A DNA stretch of 64,000 bases from Bacteroidales bacterium (GCA_017509755.1 JAFWOY010000001.1:88556-152555); one strand, 5' to 3'. Positions 36,031 through 44,817 are shown, numbered from the stretch's first letter. Notes: a model not told the origin generated them from the letters alone. Made by a program: numbers and translations.

Positions 36031-36170
36031 AAATTTGCTTATTCGCCATAAAATATGCATCTTTGTTGCGGACAAATTATCCGAAGTCATCGCATCTGGT
36101 GGCGGGAGTGTGAGGCGTGAGAGTAAATGATGCGACAAGAATTCTTTCATATTTGCGCCAACGGCGCCGA

Positions 36171-37366
36171 TGTCCGGAATTTCATCCTTACAAAAAAGGA
36201 CTATTTTTGCTGCTTTCAACCTGATTGGCGTGTGTGCTGCCAACACGGGTGTTATTGCGGTGTGTATCTGGATCCTGACGGCGTTTTCGGACTCACCCCA
36301 GAACTTTTTTATCTTGAGATGTTGCTTCAACCACTTGAAGAACAGCTCAATCTGCCATCGGTTATGGTACAGTTCTGAAACCATCATTGGACTGATATCC
36401 AATGCGTTAGTAAAGAATATGAATTTCGCTGCTGCTCTTCGTCCCAGTAGGTGATCCCAGTAGGTGATGCGCCTGATCTTCTCTGGATACTTGAATCGGG
36501 TCTGCTCGCTGTTCATATACCCGATGGCATCTGAGAGTATGCCGGAACCAGGAGGGAAACGTCTCTTCCACTTCAATGGCTTGAAGTCATTGTTCTTCTT
36601 GCCTCTGACGATGAAGTAGGCTCCGATGACATTGATCCTGAACAAACGCTGGAAGTCATTGTAACCCCGGTCAAAGATGTAGAACGAGTCCTCTTCATAT
36701 GGAATGACATCCATGGCATTCATGTCATTGACCCTCGCTTCCGTGATATGGAAGATTGTCGGAATCGAAGTCTCAAGGTCTTACAGCGTGTGTACTTTGA
36801 CACCTCCTTTTCGTTGATTCTTCCGGAAGATGGCCCATTTGAAGGTCTCCAGGCATAGCTCGATAGTCGTTGAATCAAAGGCATATACGTCGCCTCCAAG
36901 TTTGAAGATGTCGGTTGCCCGACACTTACGTGCGGCTGCTACGATGTGATACGCAAACTGTTCAAAGATGTGGTAATCCCGCCTGTTATTCGCATCCGCG
37001 AGAGTGCTTCTGGACACAGACTTTCCGAAGCCGAGACGGTAAGCCTTATCTTCCAGAGCTTGTGTTGCAAACAGTACATCTCGTAGACTTTCGCGATTTG
37101 ACAGTTGCCCATACATCAAGACAGCGAGCTGATTATGGCAGGTGAAGTTTTTGACATATTTATCGCCTTCGTACTTTCTTACCTGGTAGTTGAAGAGATT
37201 GCGGTCAAGGAAGTCTAAAAGCTGAGAGTAAACCAATTTTCCATTACCCATGTGCCATCCTACGTTAGTCTGGCAAAGATAATTTCTAATCGGTTGACTC
37301 CAAAAACCTTTGTAATTACCTAACTTTCAATATTTTCAAAGAACTATTTTGAGTTTTTACCGGACA
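36171..37366 (-). mobile_element. IS4-family insertion-sequence relic
   Basis: Contains the broken transposase gene at 36200-37251. Candidate ends are TGTCCGG (36171-36177) and its complement CCGGACA (37360-37366); only seven bases match and no target duplication is seen, so the boundaries, especially the left one, are provisional. The element lies between the suf operon and the AT-rich gene at 37540. Confidence 0.55.
36200..37251 (-). pseudogene. IS4-family transposase (DUF4372 type), interrupted by a stop codon
   Basis: From ATG 37251 the frame reads MGNGKLVYSQLLDFLDRNLF, then VRKYEGDKYVKNFTCHNQLA and RESLRDVLFATQALEDKAY, the DUF4372 N-terminal domain, and VYAFDSTTIELCLETFKWAI with the first DDE Asp. 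An in-frame TAA (36781-36783) follows KGGVKVHTL. The same frame resumes with DLETSIPTIFHITEARVND, FYIFDRGYNDFQRLF (second Asp) and ELYHNRWQIELFFKWLKQH (the Glu of YREK type). So one base change, probably from a Tyr codon, broke the gene. The C-terminus after about IQIHTAIT is unrecognisable and lacks its own stop, so the 3' end is also damaged. Confidence 0.85.
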
Positions 37367-37441
37367 CTAGGGGGGATACATCACAGAAGTGGAATGGAAA
37401 CCGAACCATAGGCCCAGAAAATTACTCGATTACCTGACCCC

Positions 37442-37472
37442 TTTGGAATATTTAAGAAATTGTATAACTTTG
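37442..37472 (+). promoter_or_regulatory. Consensus Bacteroidota promoter of the M64 lipoprotein gene
   Basis: TTTG (37442-37445), exactly 19 nt, then TAACTTTG (37465-37472): a perfect match to TTTG-N19-TAnnTTTG. The predicted leader is about 60 nt. It lies outside the provisional right end of the IS relic. Confidence 0.8.
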
Positions 37473-37539
37473 ACTACGAAATCGTTGATTTTCCATTTAG
37501 AATTCAACTGAAATATAGTTTGTTCTTAAACGGTTTTCT

Positions 37540-40500
37540 ATGAAAACTACATTTTATGGGGTAATTGCTTTGCTATTTATGCTCATCGCGAGTACAGCAT
37601 GCTCAAACCTAACTAATCGTCTTGATGATCTTGAATCGCGAATATCAATTCTTGAGACACTTGCAGAAGCATCAAAAAACGGAGACATGATATCATCTGT
37701 AACCCCAATTATTCAAGGTGATACTATTATAGGATATGTTATTTCTTTTATGAAAGGGTCCCCAATTACTGTATATTGTGGGAAAGATGGGAAAGATGGG
37801 AAAGATGGGAAAGATGGTGACAGTTATTTTCAGAACATAATCATCTCTGAAAAAGATGTAACATTTATAACATCAGATAATCAATCATTTGTGATCAAGC
37901 GCCAATCAGAAATATCTATAACCATAGACAGCGCAGATAGAATAGTCGTTGCACCCAACAGTGATTTGAATTTACGTTACGCTGTAACAAGTTGTTTATC
38001 AGCAATAACTATTGAGGTATTTTCATCTGGAAATGTTAAAGGAAAAGTAATATCGGATGACGCAAGCAATAAGACAGGTGTCATTTCCATTAGAGTTGGA
38101 AGTGTCATCGATGAATATGATAAGCTTGTGGTGATTGCCTCAGATGGGATTGCTGTTACCATGAAACGAATTGAGTTTGAAGAAGAAATAATAGAAGTAA
38201 TAGATAACACCGAGAAAGAGATTGGAAGTGAAGGGGGGAACATTGAGCTAGAGTTTCTTTCAAATATAAAATGTGAAGTGTCTATTCCAGAAAGTGCACA
38301 ATCCTGGATAAGTGTTACACCAGAATCTAAAACTATAGAAAAACAGAGAATAGCTCTATTAATTCAGCCAAACACGGGGAAAAGCAGGAGTGCTAGTGTA
38401 TCTATAAGTAATAAAGACGGTAGTATTGGTTATTCTTTTATTATAAAACAAAAGGCTACTTTAGACTATCAACTTTCGATTGAACGCGAGGCTCTTTTTG
38501 CTATCTATAACTCTTTTGGTGGGAAGAATTGGAAAAAAAATGATAGCTGGTTTACTGATAAGCCCTTAAGCCAGTGGTATGGTATTATTACCGATGAAGA
38601 AGGGTTTGTTACTGGTTTACATTTTTATAACGATTATTCTATAAAGGGTAGTTTACCTTTCGAGGTGTCTAAATTAAGTAAGTTAAAAACTATTAACTTT
38701 GCACAATGCGGTGTCTCGGGTACATTGCCTGATTGTTTTGAATACTTGAAAGAACTAAAAGAACTAAATTTTAGACGCTGTAATCTCTCTGGAAATATAC
38801 CCTCTAGTATTGGTAGTTTAACAAAACTAACAAAATTGAATTTGTCAGGTAATAATTTGATTGGAACAGTTCCCAATAGTTTTAGTAATTTAAAACGTTT
38901 GGAGAATCTGGACTTATCGTACAATAAACTTGCTGGCTCTTTTCCAAGCGGCTTAATCTCATTGCCAAAATTGAGCTTTTGTAAAATATGCAATAACAAC
39001 TTTACAGGTTCGCTACCACCCGCTATTACGAATTCGCTGTTTTGGGAGAAATCATGGGGTTATATTTTATGGTGTAATTTTTTCAGTATTGACGGATTAA
39101 AGATTGAAGCACCTTCTTTTACAGTTACAGATGTTTATGGTAAAGAGCTAGATTCCGAAACGGAGTACAAAAAACATAAATACACAGTAATGTGCATGTT
39201 TGATGTTAATTATTTCAAGAACTATCAAACTAATGAATACGCTGTCAATCATATAAAAAAAATAAATGAAGTTTGTGCGAAATATGAGGATGTTGGTTTT
39301 ATTTTATGGTTTCCTGGAATTGTTATTAATAATACCGATAAAAGTGCTGCAGAAGTAATAAATAATAATTCTTTACAATGCAGATCTTTTGTCGCAACAT
39401 TAGAAAACACCTTTGATATTTGTAAAGATCACGACTTTTATTATGGTGGATCTGGGGGTTCAGAGGGAGCTTTTTATCCTGCTGACGCCTTTTCAACTGA
39501 TTTTATCGTTGACGAAAATGGCTTTATTGTGTGGATGGGGTCTGATTTTATTCACAGGAATTATCTTCATTTTGATGATTTTCTGTCACAAATGATTGAC
39601 AATGTTCCAATTCCATCCCAGTATTATACCTCTACAGATTATTCTAAAGATGGGAGGGTTCATATGGTTCAGAAATCAGACGAAGGGAATGGCATAAGTA
39701 TCGTTTTTATGGGCGATGGCTTCTCTGACCGCTTAATTGCGGATGGGACATATGAAAACCATATGAAAGACGCCGTTGATGCATTCTTTATGGAAGAACC
39801 TTTCAAAAGTTACAGGCATTTATTCAATGTATTTGTCATAGATGTTGTATCGGAGAATGAGATTATATGTGATTTAGAATATGATACATCCACGGCTTTG
39901 GGGGTTGGTTTTGGTGAAGGTACTTACATTAGTGGTTCAGATGGATTATGTTTTTCATATGCTCTTAATGCGGTAAGTGAAAAACAACTAGATAATACAC
40001 TGATAATTGTTTTGGCAAATAGTAATAAATATGCAGGAACATGTTTTTTGTATCAAAACTATACGGGGAACTATGGTGTTGGTGCTGCCGTCGCGTATTT
40101 AACACTTGGCTCGGACAAGGATATCATGATGAGAACGTTACATCATGAAGCCTGTGGACATGGATTTGCCAAACTTGCAGATGAATACTATTATTCCGGC
40201 ACGAGACCTAACGAGGATGATATATTTGGTTATCAAGGCGATCATCGTTTCGGATGGTACATGAATCTTGACTTTACGTTAGATAAAGATAAAATTATAT
40301 GGTCAAATTTTATTCGCGATTCTCGATATTCAGATGAACGAATAGGTATTTATGAAGGAGCAATATTTGAATTCGGGGCGTATAAACCAACAAAAAATAG
40401 TATTATGTATAAGAATACTGGTGGTTTCAATGCTCCAAGTCGCTACGCCATCTGGTATCGTATCAACAAATTGGCATACGGAGAAGAATGGAATGGGGAT

Positions 40501-40680
40501 TACGAAGACTTCGTGAAATATGATAAAGATCATCGAACTACTGTAACTGCAAATAGCTGCCCTAAAGCAATTACTTTTTCTTCTGAAGAAGAATTACCAC
40601 CGTTTCCTTCTCCTATAGTCAAAAAACATTCATGGAAAAAAGAACTGAATCATGTGAATCGTCGTAAGGAAATAAAATAG
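37540..40680 (+). CDS. Multidomain surface lipoprotein: collagen-like, BACON, LRR, thioredoxin-like and M64 peptidase
   Basis: A 1046-residue lipoprotein (lipobox ASTAC, Cys21). In order: a short coiled coil (LTNRLDDLESRISILETLAE), a collagen-like GKD repeat (residues 81-92), beta-rich domains including a BACON-like one (about 230-305, QSWISVTPESKTI), and plant-type leucine-rich repeats (about 360-490, TKLTKLNLSGNNLIGTVPNS). A thioredoxin-like part (about 520-690) follows, and an M64-type metallopeptidase domain starts near GISIVFMGDGFSD. Its zinc motif is HHEACGHGFAKLADEY (His869 onward), spaced as HE-x3-H. Base composition is far more AT-rich than any neighbour, which signals recent transfer; it adjoins an IS relic. 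The likely role is cleavage of an extracellular protein; the target is unknown. Confidence 0.85.
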   Translation: MKTTFYGVIALLFMLIASTACSNLTNRLDDLESRISILETLAEASKNGDMISSVTPIIQGDTIIGYVISFMKGSPITVYCGKDGKDGKDGKDGDSYFQNIIISEKDVTFITSDNQSFVIKRQSEISITIDSADRIVVAPNSDLNLRYAVTSCLSAITIEVFSSGNVKGKVISDDASNKTGVISIRVGSVIDEYDKLVVIASDGIAVTMKRIEFEEEIIEVIDNTEKEIGSEGGNIELEFLSNIKCEVSIPESAQSWISVTPESKTIEKQRIALLIQPNTGKSRSASVSISNKDGSIGYSFIIKQKATLDYQLSIEREALFAIYNSFGGKNWKKNDSWFTDKPLSQWYGIITDEEGFVTGLHFYNDYSIKGSLPFEVSKLSKLKTINFAQCGVSGTLPDCFEYLKELKELNFRRCNLSGNIPSSIGSLTKLTKLNLSGNNLIGTVPNSFSNLKRLENLDLSYNKLAGSFPSGLISLPKLSFCKICNNNFTGSLPPAITNSLFWEKSWGYILWCNFFSIDGLKIEAPSFTVTDVYGKELDSETEYKKHKYTVMCMFDVNYFKNYQTNEYAVNHIKKINEVCAKYEDVGFILWFPGIVINNTDKSAAEVINNNSLQCRSFVATLENTFDICKDHDFYYGGSGGSEGAFYPADAFSTDFIVDENGFIVWMGSDFIHRNYLHFDDFLSQMIDNVPIPSQYYTSTDYSKDGRVHMVQKSDEGNGISIVFMGDGFSDRLIADGTYENHMKDAVDAFFMEEPFKSYRHLFNVFVIDVVSENEIICDLEYDTSTALGVGFGEGTYISGSDGLCFSYALNAVSEKQLDNTLIIVLANSNKYAGTCFLYQNYTGNYGVGAAVAYLTLGSDKDIMMRTLHHEACGHGFAKLADEYYYSGTRPNEDDIFGYQGDHRFGWYMNLDFTLDKDKIIWSNFIRDSRYSDERIGIYEGAIFEFGAYKPTKNSIMYKNTGGFNAPSRYAIWYRINKLAYGEEWNGDYEDFVKYDKDHRTTVTANSCPKAITFSSEEELPPFPSPIVKKHSWKKELNHVNRRKEIK
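37780..37815 (+). repeat. Four exact 9-bp tandem repeats encoding Gly-Lys-Asp
   Basis: GGGAAAGAT occurs four times without change, in frame with the lipoprotein gene, and encodes (GKD)4. Because the unit is 9 bp, slippage changes spacer length by three residues without frameshift. Confidence 0.9.
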
Positions 40681-40705
40681 TTATTTCCAAAAAAAAGTCT
40701 GATTC

Positions 40706-41917
40706 TTACCGGGTTAGCCTGCGGGTGAGCAGGGAGATGAGCCAGCCAATGAGAGCGACGCCCAGGACGATGAACACGATGTCCATGGGTTGGACCACCA
40801 CGGGATAGGCATCCACCACGAAATTGCCGGGCATCTTTACCAGCCCGAAACGTTGCTGGAGCCAGCAAACCACCAGACCAAAGACGACACCCACGGCAAT
40901 GCCCAGCAGCGAAATCATCCAGCCTTCGCGGGTGAAAATCTTGCCGACCAGTTCGTCGTCGGCACCCATGGCCTGGAGCGTGACGATGTCATCGCGTTTC
41001 TCGATGATGAGCATCGAGAGGGAGCCGTAGATATTGAATGAGACGATGAGCATCACGAATAGCAGAATCAGGTAGATGGCCACCTTCTCATATTTGAGCA
41101 GCTTGTAGAGCGTGCTGTTTTGCTGCTGTTTGTCCCGGACGACGAAATCGGAGCCCAGCGTGGTCCGCAGGGAGGACAAGACCTCACGCGACGCGATGCC
41201 ATGCCGGTTGAGGCCCTCTGGAGTGAGATAAATCTCAATCCCTGAAACTTCGTCCTCGTATTCCAGCAATTCCCGTAAAGCCTTCAGGGGCATGAACATA
41301 TATTTCTGGTCGAAATTCTGCTCCAGACTCACGATGCCGGCCGGATGCAAGCGCTCCTGCCGAAGCGACGCGAGCGGATTGAGCAGGTCCACTTGCTGGG
41401 TGCGGCTCGGGAACCAGGCGGTGAGGGGCTGGAGGAAGGCCGGGCGGGCGCCCAGTTCCAGCGCGACGGTCCGCCCGAGGACGACCTGGTTCAGATCCCC
41501 GAACGTCAGGGCGAACTCGCCTTCGGTGAGATGGTCCCGCAGGCGGGTAGTCTGCTCATAAAGTGAGTCCACGCCGCGGGCCACCACCACTTTGTTGCGG
41601 TCGCCATACTGGACGAACACGCTCTCCTCCAACACGCCGCATGCCGCTTCCACACGCGGGTCGTCGCGCAGGAAGTCAAACCGTTCGTCAAAGGAAAACA
41701 CTTTGCCTTGGGCGGGCGTGACCAGCACGTCAGCCGTATAGGAATCGTTGAGGTCCCGGACAATGGAATCAAACCCGTTGTAGATCGACAGGATGATGAC
41801 CAGGGCGGCGCATCCGACCGCGATACCGGCCGCCGATATGATCGAGATGATGTTGATCACATTGTGCGACTTCTTCGCGAAAAGATAGCGCCGCGCTATG
41901 AACCGGGACAGTTGCAT
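40706..41917 (-). CDS. FtsX-family ABC permease, LolC/LolE-like
   Basis: A 403-residue inner-membrane protein with the MacB/FtsX plan: one N-terminal membrane helix (VINIISIISAAGIAVGCAAL), a large periplasmic domain (about 45-270), and three C-terminal helices (IYLILLFVMLIVSFNIYG onward, GWMISLLGIAVGVVFGLVV, DIVFIVLGVALIGWLISLL). The start LSRFIARRYLFAKKSHN and the LQAMGADDELVGKIF loop are typical of LolC/E permeases that release lipoproteins from the inner membrane. The ATPase partner (LolD) is not in the window. It is 13 bp downstream of rbfA and ends 25 bp from the convergent AT-rich gene. Confidence 0.85.
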   Translation of the reverse strand: MQLSRFIARRYLFAKKSHNVINIISIISAAGIAVGCAALVIILSIYNGFDSIVRDLNDSYTADVLVTPAQGKVFSFDERFDFLRDDPRVEAACGVLEESVFVQYGDRNKVVVARGVDSLYEQTTRLRDHLTEGEFALTFGDLNQVVLGRTVALELGARPAFLQPLTAWFPSRTQQVDLLNPLASLRQERLHPAGIVSLEQNFDQKYMFMPLKALRELLEYEDEVSGIEIYLTPEGLNRHGIASREVLSSLRTTLGSDFVVRDKQQQNSTLYKLLKYEKVAIYLILLFVMLIVSFNIYGSLSMLIIEKRDDIVTLQAMGADDELVGKIFTREGWMISLLGIAVGVVFGLVVCWLQQRFGLVKMPGNFVVDAYPVVVQPMDIVFIVLGVALIGWLISLLTRRLTR

Positions 41918-41930
41918 CGCCGGGAAAAGC

Positions 41931-42275
41931 CTATTTCTTCAGCAGTTCGTCGATGTGCTCCACGTAATCGAGCGAATCGTCGAGGTAGAAGACCAGTTCA
42001 GGCACGATCCGGAGCTGTTTCGACACCCGGCGGCCGAGTTCGCCGCGCAGGCGGGAGGTCTCTTCCCCGAGCTGCTCCATCACGGCCGTGGCCTTGGTAG
42101 AGGGGAAAATGCTGACATAGACCTTGGCCAGGGCCAGGTCGGGCGTAATCTTCACGCCGCTGACGGTCAGCAAGGCTCCGTCGTAAGCGGCCATGCCGCG
42201 GGCGCGGATGATCTCGGCCAGGTCCTTCTGGATCTGGCGCGCCACTTTTTGCTGTCGGGTGGTTTCGCTTTCCAT
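41931..42275 (-). CDS. rbfA: Ribosome-binding factor A
   Basis: A 114-residue protein of the KH-like RbfA family that helps 16S rRNA 5'-end maturation in the 30S subunit. The start TTRQQKVARQIQKDLAEII, the central KVYVSIFPSTKATAVMEQL and the C-terminal LRIVPELVFYLDDSLDYVEH are characteristic. Length is normal. The start codon overlaps the tyrS stop by one base, and the FtsX-like gene follows, so the operon reads PPTase-tyrS-rbfA-permease. Confidence 0.96.
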   Translation of the reverse strand: MESETTRQQKVARQIQKDLAEIIRARGMAAYDGALLTVSGVKITPDLALAKVYVSIFPSTKATAVMEQLGEETSRLRGELGRRVSKQLRIVPELVFYLDDSLDYVEHIDELLKK

Positions 42276-43564
42276 TACTCGAATCGCAGGATGTAATAGT
42301 TTTTCTTGCCCTTCTGGACGAGGATGTATTTCTCGTCGAGGAGATGGTCGGTCGTCAGTTGCAAGGCCGCGTCGGCGATTTTCTCCTTGTTGATGCTCAG
42401 GCCGCCGCCCTGGATCATCTTGCGGCTTTCGCCCTTGCTGGGGAAGATGTCCGTGCGGACCGCCAGCATTTCAAGAATATCGCAAGGGAGGCTGTCTTTT
42501 GGAAGCGTGTACTGCGGTACATTGTTGAAAACGGACAGGAACGTGCGTTCGTCCAGGGCCTTGAGGGCCTCTACGGTACCTTTGCCGAAGAGCATCTGCG
42601 AAGCGGCCACGGCATTGTCGTACTCTTTCTGCCCGTGGACCATCACCGTCACTTCGCGCGCCAGCAACTTCTGGAGTTCGCGGCGCTCCGGTGCCTGCCG
42701 ATGGTCGGCAATGGCCGTCTCAATCGTCTCACGGTCGAGCATCGTGAAGATCTTTATATAGCGTTCGGCATCCTCGTCGGAGACATTGAGCCAGAATTGG
42801 TAGAATTCATAGGGAGAGGTGCGTTCCGCGTCGAGCCACACATTGCCTTTTTCGGTCTTGCCGAATTTGGTGCCGTCAGCCTTGCGGATGAGCGGGCAGG
42901 TGAGGGCGAAAGCCTCGCCGCCATCCATCCGGCGGATCAATTCGCTGCCGGTGGTGATGTTGCCCCATTGGTCGCTGCCGCCCAGCTGCAGGATGCAGCC
43001 TTTGTTCTTCCAGAGCCAGTAGAAGTCATAGCCCTGCATCAGCTGGTAGCTGAATTCGGTGAACGACATGCCTTCGCTGGAATCGCGGGAGAGGCGCTTC
43101 TTCACGGAATCCTTGGCCATCATATAGTTGACCGTGATATGCTTTCCGATGTCGCGGATGAAATTGATGAAGGTATAGTCCTTCATCCAGTCATAGTTGT
43201 TGACCAGTTCCGCCCGGTTGGGCGCGTCGGAATCAAAATCGAGGAAACGGGCCAGCTGGGCCTTGATGCAGGCGACATTGTGGTTGAGGGTCGCCTCGTC
43301 GAGCAGGTTGCGCTCCGCCGATTTCATCGACGGGTCGCCGATCATGCCGGTTGCGCCGCCCACCAGGGCGAAAGGCTTGTGCCCGCAGTTCTGGAAATGT
43401 TTGAGGATCATCACGCTGACCAGGTGACCGATATGCAGCGAATCAGCCGTAGGATCGATGCCGACATAGGCTGCCTGCGGCCCTTCCATGAGTTTCTCTT
43501 CGGTTCCGGGCATGATGTCCTGGATCATGCCGCGCCACTCAAGTTCCTTGACAAAATTCTTCAT
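42275..43564 (-). CDS. tyrS: Tyrosyl-tRNA synthetase
   Basis: A 429-residue class I aminoacyl-tRNA synthetase that charges tRNA-Tyr. The HIGH-type motif is in [20 protein letters not shown] (about 37-56). The KMSKS equivalent KFGKT is in [15 protein letters not shown], and a C-terminal S4 RNA-binding domain is visible ([14 protein letters not shown]). A purine-rich AAGGAGA lies upstream of the ATG. It is 22 bp after the phosphopantetheinyl transferase gene and touches rbfA. Confidence 0.98.
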   Translation of the reverse strand: MKNFVKELEWRGMIQDIMPGTEEKLMEGPQAAYVGIDPTADSLHIGHLVSVMILKHFQNCGHKPFALVGGATGMIGDPSMKSAERNLLDEATLNHNVACIKAQLARFLDFDSDAPNRAELVNNYDWMKDYTFINFIRDIGKHITVNYMMAKDSVKKRLSRDSSEGMSFTEFSYQLMQGYDFYWLWKNKGCILQLGGSDQWGNITTGSELIRRMDGGEAFALTCPLIRKADGTKFGKTEKGNVWLDAERTSPYEFYQFWLNVSDEDAERYIKIFTMLDRETIETAIADHRQAPERRELQKLLAREVTVMVHGQKEYDNAVAASQMLFGKGTVEALKALDERTFLSVFNNVPQYTLPKDSLPCDILEMLAVRTDIFPSKGESRKMIQGGGLSINKEKIADAALQLTTDHLLDEKYILVQKGKKNYYILRFE

Positions 43565-43586
43565 TGCTCGTTATCTCCTTATCTTT

Positions 43587-44222
43587 TTAACCGACAACCC
43601 ATACCATCACATGGTTCTCAATGACCTCGTAGCTGAGTTCGAATTCCAGCTCCGTACCGTCCTTGTGGGTAAAAGTGGCATAGATCTCGCCTTCATCGCG
43701 GGGATTGAAGCGTTCGACTTCGATCTGCTCGGCAAAATCCACGCCCGAAAGGGACATCCGTTTGTAAATCGCTTCTTTGGCGCACCAGTAGATGGCCAGC
43801 TGAAGGTTCTTCTTGCGGTCGTCCAGGTCTTCGAGTTCGTCCTCGCTCAACGCCTTTTTCTCTACGGCAGAGAAATCGCGGTCCAGGCATTCGATATCGA
43901 TGCCCAGGTCCTCGTCAGGATGGAGAAGAATGGCGACGAAACGGTTGGTGTGGGAAATACTGATCTCCATCGCCGTATTCTGCAGATACGGCTTGCCGTT
44001 GTCGTGGTGGCCCAGATAGAGCTTTTCCGGGAATATCTCGTTGAGAAGAGCGCGGGTCGCAAGTTTTTCCTTGCGCCGGGCTTCACTCCTGGTGTACGAG
44101 AGTTCCTCCAACTCATTGTCGGGAACAGCCGTCGTGGCCAGCAGCTCTTCCTCAGTTTCCGTGATTTCCCAGACGTAGATCCGGGCGTCGTCGTCGAGTT
44201 CTTTTTTCAGGTAAAGTGCCAT
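43587..44222 (-). CDS. 4'-phosphopantetheinyl transferase (Sfp type)
   Basis: A 211-residue enzyme that loads the phosphopantetheine arm of CoA onto carrier proteins such as ACP. The Mg-binding signature DLGIDIECLDRDFSA and the catalytic WCAKEAIYKRMSL motif (WxxKEA) are present, as is ISISHTNRFVAILL. I place the start at ATG 44222 (MALYLKKELDDDARIY); a Met seven codons upstream is possible. It lies about 100 bp downstream of tRNA-Gln in the same direction, so the tRNA transcript might read into it. The only carrier-protein modifier gene in the window. Confidence 0.93.
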   Translation of the reverse strand: MALYLKKELDDDARIYVWEITETEEELLATTAVPDNELEELSYTRSEARRKEKLATRALLNEIFPEKLYLGHHDNGKPYLQNTAMEISISHTNRFVAILLHPDEDLGIDIECLDRDFSAVEKKALSEDELEDLDDRKKNLQLAIYWCAKEAIYKRMSLSGVDFAEQIEVERFNPRDEGEIYATFTHKDGTELEFELSYEVIENHVMVWVVG

Positions 44223-44325
44223 AGTGGTTTGGAAAAACACCACCAGGCGAGGGGCTCGGATGATGAGCTCCCGTCACTATTGTTCAGACTACTCGGAGGT
44301 TCCACAGTGGTGTCTTCTTTGGTTA

Positions 44326-44399
44326 TGGTTGAGATATCAGGATTCGAACCTGAACAGACAGAACCAAAATCTGTAGTGCTACCATTACACCATATCTCA
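44326..44399 (-). tRNA. tRNA-Gln (anticodon TTG), CCA encoded
   Basis: Minus-strand acceptor arms TGAGATA (44399-44393) and TATCTCA (44336-44330) pair; the anticodon stem ACAGA/TCTGT encloses loop TTTTGGT with anticodon TTG; the T-arm is CAGG-TTCGAAT-CCTG. Discriminator A and an encoded CCA occupy 44329-44326. Confidence 0.97.
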
Positions 44400-44405
44400 G
44401 TATTG

Positions 44406-44422
44406 TCGGGGCTCTGCCCCGA
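44406..44422. repeat. Small perfect hairpin upstream of tRNA-Gln
   Basis: TCGGGGC-TCT-GCCCCGA, a 7-bp stem with a 3-nt loop, lies 7 bp upstream of the tRNA 5' end. There is no T-run on either side. It may be part of the repeat-rich block that extends to 44817. Confidence 0.6.
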
Positions 44423-44443
44423 ACCCCGCGCCTCCCGGCCTTA

Positions 44444-44496
44444 GTACTTTTGCTACGCGAGCTTTCTGCGTATGCGAGCTTTTGCTGCAAAAGTAC
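44444..44496. repeat. 10-bp inverted repeat with internal direct repeats
   Basis: GTACTTTTGC (44444-44453) and GCAAAAGTAC (44487-44496) are exact inverted repeats. Between and overlapping them, TACGCGAGCTTTCTGC and TATGCGAGCTTTTGC form an imperfect direct repeat. No gene lies here. Confidence 0.6.
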
Positions 44497-44578
44497 CGGC
44501 CTCCGGCGGTCGCCTCGTGGCGACTCTTTGCCTCCGCTAGCGGCTGATGCCGCTTGGGGCCAACGGTGGAGGATCGTC

Positions 44579-44600
44579 ATTCCCGGCTTTGATCGGGAAT
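44579..44600. repeat. Short palindromic repeat ATTCCCG...CGGGAAT
   Basis: ATTCCCG (44579-44585) and CGGGAAT (44594-44600) flank an 8-nt loop, preceded by CGTC. Its form resembles dispersed CGTCATTCCCG-type intergenic repeats known from many bacteria. Confidence 0.5.
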
Positions 44601-44609
44601 CCGGAATTG

Positions 44610-44617
44610 CAAAGGTA
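44610..44617 (-). promoter_or_regulatory. Possible -7 box upstream of tRNA-Gln
   Basis: Minus-strand TACCTTTG fits TAnnTTTG but lies about 210 bp before the tRNA and has no visible -33 element. It could drive the tRNA transcript through the hairpin-rich leader. Confidence 0.3.
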
Positions 44618-44675
44618 TAAATAATTTTTGATTCCCGTCGTTTTCGACCTGAGATTCCGTCGATTTCCTTCCGGC

Positions 44676-44817
44676 CGCCAAACTGGCGCACGGGAATCGG
44701 CGGCTGACGGCTGTGCAGGGCTGGTAGCCATGCGCCGAGGGCCGTAATCGGGCTGTGGCGCACCGCCGTTGGCCCTTGAGCGCCGTAAGGCAGGGATCAG
44801 TGTGCGCCAATTTGGCG
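44676..44817 (-). repeat. 142-bp dispersed element, copy 2 (inverted relative to copy 1)
   Basis: Bounded by CGCCAAACTGGCGCAC (44676-44691) and GTGCGCCAATTTGGCG (44802-44817). Read on the minus strand it aligns end to end with 35889-36030. The two copies bracket about 8.6 kb that includes the IS relic and the AT-rich lipoprotein gene. The remaining gap to tadA (44818-44895) shows nothing else. Confidence 0.8.

Noticed and set aside
35761..36170. Continuation of the transposase frame beyond the provisional IS end
   Set aside because: The extension translates the 142-bp repeat and the low-complexity tract and has no transposase features; it exists only because the natural stop is lost.
37780..37815. 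Possible CRISPR-like array
   Set aside because: The repeats are contiguous 9-mers with no spacers, in frame inside a gene; no cas genes are present.
42344..43624. A 426-codon plus-strand frame opposite tyrS
   Set aside because: Antisense to an intact, conserved synthetase; composition is that of a complementary frame.
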